Source of the DNA: Branchiostoma floridae
Lineage: Eukaryota > Chordata > Leptocardii > Amphioxiformes > Branchiostomatidae
Direction: 5' to 3'
Assembly (NCBI RefSeq): GCF_000003815.2
Contig: NC_049992.1
Coordinates: 12,889,650 to 12,953,649 of the forward strand
Length of the DNA stretch: 64,000 nucleotides
Part shown: piece by piece, positions 1-9,656 of the stretch
Position numbering within the stretch: position 1 is the stretch's first letter
How the letters are laid out: every line of letters starts with the position of its first letter
The notes under the pieces: model-generated
The model's database searches: none
The model's input: only the letters and a program-made list of their open reading frames with translations
What the model was told of the DNA's origin: nothing
Position numbers and translations under genes: made by a program

Positions 1-82
1 ACGTGGGGTCACACATGCAAATATTCCAATTTTTGTGTCGAGTCAACTTCGGTCTGTAAATCATTTACAGCAAAAGTGAGCT

Positions 83-294
83 CTTAAGGTGCACTCTCAC
101 TGCACCTGCGTCAAGCTTGCGTCACTGCGTGGTTCGAATGATACTCAACGAATTTCAGAGATAAAGAACGTATTTTCTTAGTTTTTTTCGTATTTTGTTG
201 TCTACTAAGTCATACTTTTACGTATTACACAATGTTTAAATTAAAAAAAAATCACGCAAGCTTGACGCAAGTGCAGTGAGAGTGTACCTTAAGT
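83..294. mobile_element. MITE with 35-40 bp terminal inverted repeats (family A)
   Basis: Left arm at 86-122 and right arm at 254-290 are reverse complements with a few mismatches; both contain CACTGCACYTGCGTCAAGC or its complement. The 130-bp middle is AT-rich and has no reading frame. Both ends are flanked by TTAA (84-87 and 289-292), the target used by piggyBac-type elements, so a non-autonomous piggyBac-like element is my inference. A relative with similar ends lies at 7983-8335. It carries no gene. Confidence 0.75.
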
Positions 295-309
295 TAGCTA
301 GGACGATGT

Positions 310-1959
310 TCCTATGGAATTATATACATATATAACTTTATTGCACAACAATTGTACGAGGTACAATGTATGGCATCTACATAACTACAGTTCTATAGCT
401 TAACTAACTAATACAGGAGTTGTAGTATGGGATAAGCTTCTTACAATCATTGGAAGCTTTTACAATCAGTTGAGGAGTTTCTAATATCCAAACCTTCTTT
501 AATATATTTTCCTATATCTGCCATGCAGGGATTGTTACATGTCATGATGTATTTGAATTTGCACTTCAGGTCCATTGAGATAAATCCTTGTGTATAAAAT
601 GACAACCTTCTGTATAGAGAATTGCGTATTTCAGAATATTTGGGACATACAATCATAAAGTGATATTCGTCTTCAATTAACTCTGGACAGAATGGGCAAA
701 CCCTCTGGTCGATAGGGATTTTTTTGAATCTCCCGGTTTCTATATTTAATTTGTGACAGCTAATTCTGAGTTGTGTGATTGCCCTACGAATGTCAAGGCT
801 CTTTATGGTTGAAATGTAATTTTCTTGCTTGTAGTGCTTATTCAATGTAGAAAGAGAGGAGAGTTTAGAATTGGTTCGAATAGAGGAATGCCAATTTTGC
901 ACGTATATATCTTGTAAACGTTGTCGTAACTGAGTGTTGATTGTATCTATGTGGTATGATCTCGGGTTCAGCCATATGTGTCCAAAGCCTTGGTAATTTA
1001 GGATATTTTTTACGTGGACAATCCAATCATGTTCTCCGAATGAAACAGTATTGTAAGTCTCACGAAGAAGGGCATCTTCGGGCAAGTTAACTAAACGATG
1101 CCAATATTTAACAAGTTGCATTTCGGCATCAATCATAGCTGGGAAAGTTCCCAGTTCTCCCCTGACACCATCGTTTGAGGCTTTGGCATGAATGCCTAAC
1201 AGAAATTTTTGGAAGCGCATGTCAATGACGTCAAATTCTGGAATTTGTTGATTTGAATCTAGGTTTATAATTTGGAAGCCGTTCTCTTGTAAAATTTGGT
1301 TATTGGCATGACGCAGTAGTGTTTCTTTATCTGTATTTCTTTCCAAACATACAACATAAGTACTATTCAATGCAGAAGATGTGGTTTTTCTAATGGTAGC
1401 TGGAAAGTTGTCTTGAATGTCAAGTTTTTTAAGTAAAGTAGAAAAAACCTTTGAGGAGGATTCACAGATGTTATTGGTATGAGATACAATGATTCTTATA
1501 CTTTTAGAAAAACGGTCAAAGCATGTGATTTCTGAACAGTACATAAAGATGGGTTTTACGAATTTATCGAATAGATTTTTTCCGAGATTGATTGAAATGT
1601 CCTTATTGGAGAATAAAAGAGCCTTGAGTTTGAAAAGTGCTCTCATTGCTTTGGTTTTCAAATATTTCCTGGCGGTTTTGAATTTTCCGGAAGATGTGAA
1701 AGGAATTCCGAGGTATGTATAGCTGTCAGTGATTTCTATATTTTTGCCATAAATATGGAATTTGTCTTTGTTATTCTTATTAGTACCTTTGCCAAAAACA
1801 ACTACCTTGGTTTTTGAGACATTGACAGATAGCTTCCATTTCTTACAATATTTTTCTAGGCAGTCAATACAATGCTGTAGTCCTTGTTTTGACGATGAAA
1901 TCAGAGCGAGATCGTCTGCCCAGGATAAACAATATAAGCGGTTCTTACATAAACCCTAG
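310..1959 (-). mobile_element. 5'-truncated non-LTR retrotransposon (LINE), C-terminal half of reverse transcriptase plus 3' tail
   Basis: Reading on the minus strand, an open frame runs from a stop near 1957 down to 447. The first ATG is internal (1661), so the element has lost its 5' part rather than starting there. Near 1915-1920 the frame encodes WADDLALIS, the xADD catalytic motif of reverse transcriptase. The thumb and connection region follows, and near the end comes CPFC-x10-H-x4-C (about 650-700), the zinc knuckle typical of LINE ORF2 C-termini. The 3' UTR (310-446) contains AATAAA on the minus strand at 337-342. Upstream RT fingers, endonuclease and ORF1 are absent. The frame is intact over about 500 codons, suggesting a fairly young insertion. 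The clade (CR1/L2-like or similar) is not settled. Confidence 0.88.
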
Positions 1960-2358
1960 GCATTAAGACCTGCTCGTAAATGGTTGGACACACACAAGAT
2001 TTGTGACTACGTGACAGGGGGAGCATTATCATTCAACCTACTTTGCATATCAAAATAAGAACTAGTTCATGGACAGCAATGGTCCTTGAGAGTACAGTTG
2101 GAAGGAAGTGGAAATATTGTCGTAAAATCTTATTGAAACTTGTGCAACCGACTTGTAGCATTAACCATGCAGACAGCAAGACGCGATCCACAGATGACCC
2201 TACCACCAGAGACTCCTGACCATGGTCAAGGGCATTTGTGGAGTTGGGTGACGTAATAGTGGGGTGATTGGCCACGTGCCTTGGTACGTTGACCTGTAAA
2301 CTGAATTGTGCATGCCCTTGCCACGAACTTGCTTGCTGTACACAGGCGAAACTATTCA
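1960..2358. other. Intergenic stretch, nothing recognised
   Basis: About 400 bp between two LINE 3' regions. The only open frame is short (minus strand, 114 codons) with no recognisable motif. I see no RNA gene or promoter signal. Confidence 0.5.
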
Positions 2359-2485
2359 TTGCACAACAATTGTACAAGGTACAACGTATGGCATCTACAT
2401 AACTACAGTTCTATAACTAACTTAAGGCTTATCTAACTGATACAGGAGTTGTATGGAATAAGGTTTCTTACACTCATTGGCGAAA
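2359..2485 (-). mobile_element. LINE 3' UTR fragment
   Basis: This matches the 3' tail of the LINE at 310-1959 (compare 341-453) almost end to end in the same orientation, including TTGCACAACAATTGTAC and GGCATCTACATAACTAC. No coding part remains. It is a second, severely 5'-truncated copy of the same family. Confidence 0.8.
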
Positions 2486-2966
2486 CCTTATTGATGTGAT
2501 TACCTAGATTTTGTTAAAGACATTAAACGGAGATTCTGTGTTTAAGGAAAATCATACGAGCACGTAAAATCCCCACCACACATGTAGACAGGAGTAAGCC
2601 TTACTTCAGATAGATTTTAGATCTGTCTGGATATGAAGCGCGTGCTGTTCAGTGCAAACCTTGCGTATTACGCCATGAGGCGGTTAACCGTGTATGTACT
2701 ATAGTAAACAGCACAGATTGTGAATGGTCGGGTGGTCGTCCTCGACCTTAACCCTTGACAACAATAACCTACATGTACAGGTAGGGCAATGCCTTGCAGC
2801 CTCTGACAAGTTGTCAGATACTTAGACCGTGACGTGACTAAATCCTACGGTATATTTTCTACCGAAAAGCGTTTCGGCTGAAAAAATTCCTGCTTGTATG
2901 TTTCATGATTGTGTGGAGAAAGTTAACACATAACGCTTCGCCACTGAACATTCATGAAAGTTTCTG
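2486..2966. other. Intergenic stretch, nothing recognised
   Basis: AT-balanced sequence with no convincing ORF, repeat or RNA feature visible to me. Confidence 0.4.
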
Positions 2967-3144
2967 ACCTTTGAACAGTCTAAACTTTGAATGACCTTTA
3001 TAGTATGACGTATGAAAGGTAAAACAAATCTTGCATAATATGGCCAAATGGTGCCCTATGACTAAAGGTCATTGGTTCCAAAATACAAGTATCGCAAAAG
3101 TAGGGCACACGCGTGCCTCAAACAAACGGCGATAGGGCCCTGTC

Positions 3145-3440
3145 ATTCTTTTTTTATTTATTTATTTGTTCAGCTGTTTACAAACAGCCAGGGTTGCCCA
3201 ACTAGCCGTAGGCTATTATCAAGGGCTAACCCTGTACATGTTCGCACATGTTCGCGCACGACGGGTTATACCGCCCCTTACGGGGTGACACACCCGTCCG
3301 GGTGAATGATGTAGATCACCATGAGGCTGATACGAGACAGAGGTTCGCCAGGCCTCCATCCGGGTGATTTTGAAGTGAATCACCAACTCCCGACAGAAGG
3401 ATTTGCACCAACGCACACCGCACCATCGCACGTGTGGGGG
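3145..3440 (-). mobile_element. Dispersed retroelement 3' tail
   Basis: Read on the minus strand, the 3' end carries AATAGCCTACGGCTAGTTGG, then a GGCTGT motif, then an A-rich AATAAATAAATAAA end. The same tail occurs on the plus strand at 9313-9400. The upstream 200 bp is GC-rich and might derive from a coding 3' end, but I recognise no domain. Confidence 0.6.
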
Positions 3441-3618
3441 TTCTTAGACCTCATTTACAAACCGGGGCCCGGTCGGGCAGCATGTGGGACGAAAAGTAGG
3501 ATATACAAGAGAACGCAACACGCAACACGTAGAAATAATAAGTCATGAGCACAATGCGTGTTTCTTGATACAAAATTGTATTCTTTCTTATTTCGGCGAG
3601 CAGCCCGGCCGGGCCCCG

Positions 3619-3666
3619 GGTTGGAAATGTGACGTTAACATAAGGCCTACGTCACATTTCCAAACC
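3619..3666. repeat. Hairpin-forming inverted repeat
   Basis: Arms 3619-3635 and 3649-3666 are near-perfect reverse complements (TTGGAAATGTGACGT and its complement) around a 13-nt loop. A third copy of the arm lies at 3808-3830. It sits inside the duplicated region upstream of the oxygenase gene. Confidence 0.7.
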
Positions 3667-4345
3667 GCGGACCAGCCCCAGGCAGCTTTTGAAAAGGATG
3701 ATATAAAAGACACCAAGCTACATAAGACGTAAAGAGTCATTCATGGGCAGTTATTTTGTACATTGCCAAGAATACATTTCTTTTTTTTCGTTTTCCCGAC
3801 TGGGCCCCGGTTTGGAAATGTGACGTTAACCAAACCAAGCTGATGTTTATCAGAATTACATCTTGTATCATGGTAGATCTAGCTAGTATTTTCAGCCTTG
3901 ATTATCGAGGGTCTCGGAGGGGGATACCAGAACTTCATAGCAAAAAACAGCCAGGGTGCTTTGATTATATGGATGTACATAGTATCCCATATTCAGCACA
4001 CATGCAAAGTATGAGCCTATTTGACCGACCCTCATCTCCCAACCTCTGCCCGGTTATTCTGATTTTCTCCTTGGACTGTGAACAGTCTGAACTATGAGTG
4101 ACCTTCGTTGGTGTACTAACGCTAAAGTCTTACATAAAATGACCAAAAGATGCACTATGACTAAAGGTCATTCACCCCCCAATAATGCAGGTAGCGCAAA
4201 AGTAGGGAACACTCCAAAACGGGGCCCGGCCGGGCAGCATGTGGAAAAGTAGTATATACAAGAGAACGCAACACGTAAAAATGATTAGTCATGAGCACAA
4301 TTTGTGCATGTTTCTTGATACAAAGTTGTGTATATATTTCTAGCA

Positions 4346-4495
4346 TGTCTAGACGCTAGAAATCCCTCCAATGATTGTAAAAAAAACATTTTCGTCCCAT
4401 ACTATGCACCATTGTATTAAGTACAACTGTAGTTATGTACGTATCAGTAGATGCTATTCTTTGTACTTTGTACAATTGTTGCGCAATGAACTTAG
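4346..4495 (+). mobile_element. LINE 3' fragment, plus strand
   Basis: This corresponds to the end of the ORF and the 3' UTR of the LINE at 310-1959, in opposite orientation: the last codons (around TGATTGTAAAA), CCCATACTA, AACTGTAGTTATGTA and ACAATTGTTGCGCAATGAA. It is shorter and more diverged than the first two copies and is inserted in the second unit of the local tandem duplication. Confidence 0.75.
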
Positions 4496-4828
4496 GTATC
4501 TTTGTCAGAGTTATCGTGGTAGCTTGCATCTTTAGCTTTTGTTTTCGAGGGTCTCGGTGGGAGATACCAGAACTCTACAACGAAAAGCGGCCAGGGTGCT
4601 TTTATTATAAGACTGTACATAGTTTCACATGATCTAACACAGATAGAAAGTATGAGCCTATTTGACCAACACCCATCTCCCGACCCCTGCCCGGTTTTGC
4701 CTGACTTTCTCCTGATGAAATGACTCGTACGTGATGGTGACGTGAAACAGAAAAGTTTCAAAGTTCAAAAGTTCATAGTGATACCAGTCACAAGCCTTTC
4801 CCTGTCGCGTAGAAGACTCTAATTAACC

Positions 4829-7594
4829 ATGGCGTTTTACACGGTCCGTGTGGGCACCCTTCTCCTCGCCATGACGTTGGCGGCGGTGGTCGCGTCGGCT
4901 CCCGACGGGGTGCTGAACCTCTTCCGGACGAACGTCGAAGAGCTCCGACACGTCCCGATGAAGTACGACTCTGACGACACGGCCGTCCCGAAATGGCTGG
5001 AGGGAACACTGGCAAGTAGAAATCCTACCGGTGCCCTTCATCACTCTGCATTACACGCGTATACGATATGAAGACCTTCTCCAGCAAGATTTCTCCAGTG
5101 TCACTGAAGAAAGACTACGGATGGCTGTCTGAAACGTCTGATCGTTTCTGAAAAATTATATCCATGCTTGAGTAACTGCTTTTTGGCGAATCTAACCAGA
5201 ATGTCTAACCTACATCGACGTATTCATGTGCTAGTCTAACCTTAGCTACTGATCTGACTGTTAACATTTACACTGGTCTGAAATATTTCTTGATTAGGGA
5301 AGATAGTTTTGATAACATTAATATTTTTTTACAATTTTACTTGTAGGATGTAGCTGACGCTTAGATAACATAGAAATTGAGAGTTTTATGACTCTTATGA
5401 CTTTCTTATTTAAAATGGCATGCTCTGTATTGAGTCTTAATGGAGGTAGCTCTAGGTTCAATTACATATCAAGTAATGTTACTGTATACACAGTGCTGTT
5501 GTCGTCATAATCATTTTGACTTTAAAACGGATAAATACTGATTTATCTTATTGTCTTTTAGGTTCGTAATGCTCCTGCAATGTTCGAGCTTGGTGGCCGT
5601 TCGGTCATCCATGTCTTCGATGGTTTCGCCAAGATGCACAGCATAGCGATTGGGCAGGAAGGCTTAAACTTCTCATCGGCTTTCCTACAATCTAGCGTCT
5701 ACACCAGGTAAGTCGTCATGGAATAGGAGGTAAAATCCACTGATGGTTTGACATACTATGTCACGTACACGTAATGGGTGGCTAATATAATCGTAGGAAC
5801 TGTAACTCGTGTGGAAGGCGTTTGTTTGACTAACAATCATTCTGGGACCTTAACTGTTACCTTTTTGAGTACTATTCGAATTCTTCATGTCAACCATTCT
5901 GAAGAGGGGTGGAGTCTCATTATTAGTGACTAAAATGTGTTATAAGCCATGCATGACCCAGTGCGAATGTTGTGGTAAAACATCACAGTTGTTGCGGAAA
6001 ATGAAGGAAGTGGTGACGTTGTCGCGCCTATAGTATCTTCTTTTAACAAGTACCGGTTGCATAGCTAGAAGAACTAATATCAGAATTGCACATTCAAAAA
6101 CAATTCAATCTCTACAACTAGATAAAAAATTGGAGATACAATTCAGTCTCTACAATTGGGTAAAAATGAGATTTACGTCTGGAAGTAAATCTCCTTTTTT
6201 ATCCAGTTATAGAGATTGAATTGTATTTGAATATTGTTTACCTGGATTTCTCCCTCATGATGGTATCAGAATTGCATATTCCTGTGAAGACTATCTACGC
6301 AATCTTCTTGCACGAAATTAACATATTGACCACACAATTTATTTTTCCTGATAGGTCTAAGAAGGCCGGTCGCTACGCCCCGGCACTCACGTTCCTCGGG
6401 GTGGACCCTTCCTTCAGCGAACTGGAGAAGATAGAAGCTCTGACGTACAAGTTCGACAACACGGATGTCAACGTGTGGAAGTTCGGACACGGGAAGAACA
6501 GCGTCTATGCCGGACTCACCGATGACTGGGTCTACGATAAGTTTGACCTGGAAACTCTTGCCACCACAGGAGTTTCCATTCCTCCGATTCCAGGGGTCAC
6601 TTTTCTGACCCATTTTGTCCAATCATGTGCCCACCCACTTATAGAACCGGGTACAAATAACAGCATCAATTATGTACTGGAGCTGGGCTTGCTACCAGGT
6701 CAGAAACAAAACTACTATGTGGTCAGAATGATGAATCTGACTTCTTTTGAAATTCTTGCCAACTTTCAGACTGACAAATCAGTATACATGCACAGCTTTG
6801 GTCTGACTAAGAATTATGTTATATTTTTTGCCCATCCTGCAGTCGTTAACGTTGAGAAAATGGTTACAACAGTGGAGGTGGCTGAATCAATGCAGTGGTT
6901 CCCTGATGAAAAAACAACAATAGTAGTGGCCAACATCAAAACTGGGAAGGTAGAATATCTTCAACATGACGCCCTTTTTGTTACCCATCATGCAAATGCC
7001 TACGAGACACAAGACGGGAAGATAATTGTCGACATATGTGCCTCAGAGATGGGTGTATCTATTCTAACACAGTACCAAATTCCCATGTTGCGAAATCTGT
7101 CTGGCCTCCACCAAAGTGTGGCCCAAACTAGAGTTTATCGGTACACCATTGATCTAGCAAATAAGTCGGTAGAGGCTAAACCATTTCGCAGCAAAGACCC
7201 CATGCAGGACTTCCTGCACCAAATCGAAGTCCCGATTATTAACGAAAATTACCGAGCCAGACACTACTGTTACCTGTACGGCGTTGTTCTCGACTTTTCT
7301 CCGTCCAACCCTGTCAATGGCTCACTGGCTCTAGTAAAAAAGAACCTTTGCACCCCCGGGAAAGATCAAGTTTGGTACCACCCGAACCACTACGCCAGTG
7401 AGCCCAGCTTCATTCCCAATCCGGACGGTACAGACGAAGATGACGGTGTTATCTTGTCCTCAGTTTTCGACGCCATGCTTGAGAAAAATTATCTTCTCAT
7501 CCTCGATAGTAAAACTATGAAGAAAATCAACACCGCATATATGCCGACTTACATTCCGTTTGGCTTTCACGGCAGATTCTTTCCCCGACAGTAG
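4829..7594 (+). CDS. Carotenoid oxygenase, BCO/RPE65 family, with predicted signal peptide
   Basis: Coding exons are 4829-5011, 5562-5707 and 6355-7594, giving 522 aa, the usual length of the family. The family uses a ferrous iron held by four histidines to cleave carotenoid or apocarotenoid double bonds, or to isomerise retinyl esters in RPE65. All four contexts are present: CAHPLIEPG (His203), MHSFG (His256), FVTHHANAYE (His321/322) and GFHGRFFP (His515). EDDGVILS near the C-terminus is also typical. The start ATG at 4829 has a good context (AACCATGG) and opens a hydrophobic leader of about 24 residues ending near VVASA, a plausible signal peptide. Several NxS/T sites follow. Most animal relatives are cytosolic or membrane-associated without such a leader. 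Intron 1 starts with GC instead of GT. No substrate can be assigned, and the family call is secure. Confidence 0.93.
6095..6232. mobile_element. Foldback/MITE in intron 2 of the oxygenase gene
   Basis: Left arm 6095-6129 and right arm 6196-6230 are inverted copies sharing CAATTCAATCTCTA. A second shorter pair (GGAGAT.../...ATCTCC) nests inside. There is no coding capacity. It lies wholly within intron 2 (5708-6354). Confidence 0.7.
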
Positions 7595-7982
7595 CTAAGC
7601 CATAGTACTGTGAAATCACTTTAATGAACAATAGGGCCACAAAACTGACAAAAGTTAATGCAAGTCATAGGCAATAGGGATAACAAATCTAGCATTACTC
7701 AAATGGAAATGGCTAAACATTATTGCTCCAAATTTTCATCGCATAGAAGTGTTCAAACTTTGCCATCATTCAGTTGCTATTAAACTGAGCTTGTATTAAA
7801 AAAACACCATTCACTTGGTAACACACAATGTGTTTTGGAGAAGTCAGAAGCAGTACCATATTTGTAATGCAGCTGTTCATGAACCAGACAGACATTGTTT
7901 GTGCCAAAATGTGGGCGTGTGCGGCCAAAGTACAAGAGTACATGTATTTTTAGTCTCATTGTTTGCCAGGTAAAGGCTAGAT
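7595..7982 (+). other. 3' flank / probable 3' UTR of the oxygenase gene
   Basis: There is no coding sequence. An ATTAAA variant poly(A) signal occurs near 7782; I see no canonical AATAAA before the MITE. The transcript end is therefore uncertain. Confidence 0.4.
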
Positions 7983-8335
7983 GCGCTCCCACTGCACTTG
8001 CGGCACTGCGGGGTTCGAAAGATAACTTTTCAGTAATAAAAGGATGTTTTCATTTCATACTTGGTGCAAAATATACAAAATATAACCTTGATACTGTTGA
8101 AGACATGTTGGCGTCACTGTTATGTCACTGTTGGGTCACTGTTGGGTCATCTTGCCACTTACGTTATTTTTCAACTTTCAAAAAAAAAAACGTCGCGCTT
8201 GCTTGTGTCACCTCTAAGTTCGCTCGTGATCACCTCTTGGTTCGCTCGCGTCACCTCTAGGTTCCGTGGGGTTACGTCTGCGATGTCGAACCCCGAAGCG
8301 ACGCAAGTGTGACGCGAGTGCAGTGGGAGCGCACC
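7983..8335. mobile_element. MITE, family A relative
   Basis: Left end GCGCTCCCACTGCACTTGCG (from about 7983) is the inverted copy of the right end CGAGTGCAGTGGGAGCGC (about 8314-8331). The ends resemble those of the element at 83-294. The middle has short direct repeats (TCACCTCTAGGTT-like, 8208-8265). No transposase is encoded. Confidence 0.72.
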
Positions 8336-9312
8336 TGTAGGTTGCGCAAGTTAGACTATGAGTTAAGTTCAAATTCAGGTCATGGGAGTAATATAAGTAA
8401 CCATTTATTAAGGTCAATAGGTTACGTTCATAACCTTTGTAACAATGTTCCAAACAAAGATAAATACTACAGTTTATCAAACTAACACTGTGTATTCATA
8501 TGCAAATACCAGTAACATAATGTGTGTAAGCGTTTAAATATTCAAATACTACGACTGTACTTTTTGACGGAGTGGCGAATTTCACTTAATATTCACATGG
8601 TCGAACATTTGCCTGATTTTTTATTGTTTCTGTATATATCGATCAAGTTTTCTACCAGCCGCAGCCTATAAAAAAAAGATACAATTTTTAAAAAATAGCA
8701 TGCCCAGATATTCCCTACTGGGCCATTGGGTAAGAGTCTGATTTGTGGCTAGCGGATTAATCATATTATATAAAGATTGTTGAAAACAATTACTGAATGC
8801 CTTATAGCTACTATATATACTATGTATACACATGAAATGTGACTCACAAAGAGCCTATTGAATATGAGTATGTTAAAAAGATTATCAAGGTTAAACTTCA
8901 GCATTTAGACTGGCATAAACTCCAGAATTTGCTGACAACTCTGTTGTTTGACAACATCCTGCTAGGTGGCGCTTTAGATAGTGCTTTCTTTGTATTCAAT
9001 AATTATTTTTACAATAGACACGATACAAACTATGCAGTTGTTGTGGAGTTATTGTTATAACCCTTTCGATGGCTACTCTTTTTTGTAACACTTAAACCTG
9101 GGACACTGGAATCATTACCCACATATCAAGCACATATTATACTAGTACTAATGCGTATGTTTATATCTGCCCATACGTCATCTCAACTCATGCTATGTCA
9201 CTATATGAAAGCAGCTGAACGTCTAGTAGTCGTAGAAATCACAACCGGTACATTTTATATACAAACAATCTCCTCCTACACAAAATAGACACAGTTATTG
9301 TGTATTGTATTG
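8336..9312. other. AT-rich intergenic DNA
   Basis: No gene is recognised. A 73-codon frame at 8839-9060 has no family resemblance and no splice or promoter context, so I do not call it. I see no strong repeat. Confidence 0.4.
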
Positions 9313-9400
9313 TTACCAGGGCTAGTCCTTAATAATAGCCCCCGGCTAGTTGGGTAGCCCTGGCTGTATCTTTTCTCTATACAACCGAATAAATAAAATC
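9313..9400 (+). mobile_element. Dispersed retroelement 3' tail, plus strand
   Basis: CTTAATAATAGCCCCCGGCT, then AGTTGGGTAGCCCTGGCTGT, then AATAAATAAAAT. This is the reverse-complement counterpart of 3145-3290. Confidence 0.6.
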
Positions 9401-9551
9401 AAACAACAAATATGATATAACCGTTTCTTATACTTCTTTGCTGATATTCTTATGTCCCTCTACCACCACCGCCACGTTGAGCAAGTCACAGTGTCTACTA
9501 GCCAGACCAATGCATCCCTTAATGTAATCAGTAACGTTACATATGAAAAGG

Positions 9552-9656
9552 CATAGCCTGGGTACCATCCTCCACAGTTATACCGCTACCGTTACTGTGG
9601 TAAGCAAGCGAAAAGGAAGAGCCAGTGATAACTACGGTGGTGGTACCCAGGCTGTG
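9552..9656. mobile_element. Short MITE/foldback element
   Basis: Arms 9552-9581 and 9628-9656 are inverted copies containing AGCCTGGGTACCA and TGGTACCCAGGCT, with a loop of about 46 bp. No coding capacity. Confidence 0.7.

Larger units (their letters stand above)
2967..4710 (+). repeat. Tandem duplication of a ~1.1 kb unit, each copy split by a different insertion
   Basis: Three blocks recur in the same order: A (2967-3115 and 4072-4212), B (3463-3592 and 4220-4345) and C (3890-4075 and 4528-4710). Block B shares AAGAGAACGCAACACG. Block C shares GAGGGTCTCGG and AGTATGAGCCTATTTGACC. In the first copy a LINE-like tail (3145-3440) separates A from B. In the second copy a LINE 3' fragment (4346-4495) separates B from C. 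The second C block ends about 120 bp before the start codon of the carotenoid oxygenase gene, so the duplicated unit may include promoter DNA. Confidence 0.75.

Noticed and set aside
120-150. tRNA-type B box (GGTTCGAATGA) in the first MITE as sign of a tRNA gene or SINE
   Set aside because: No matching A box, acceptor stem or cloverleaf was found; the match is short and lies beside a terminal inverted repeat.
447-1661. 404-residue open frame on the minus strand as a host gene
   Set aside because: It is the C-terminal part of a LINE reverse transcriptase (WADD upstream, CPFC-H-C near the end) and is annotated as a mobile element.
6221-6354. In-frame ATG extension of the third oxygenase exon
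   Set aside because: The extension encodes no family sequence and is preceded by exon 2 in the correct phase; an acceptor (GATAG) lies at 6354, so it is intron.
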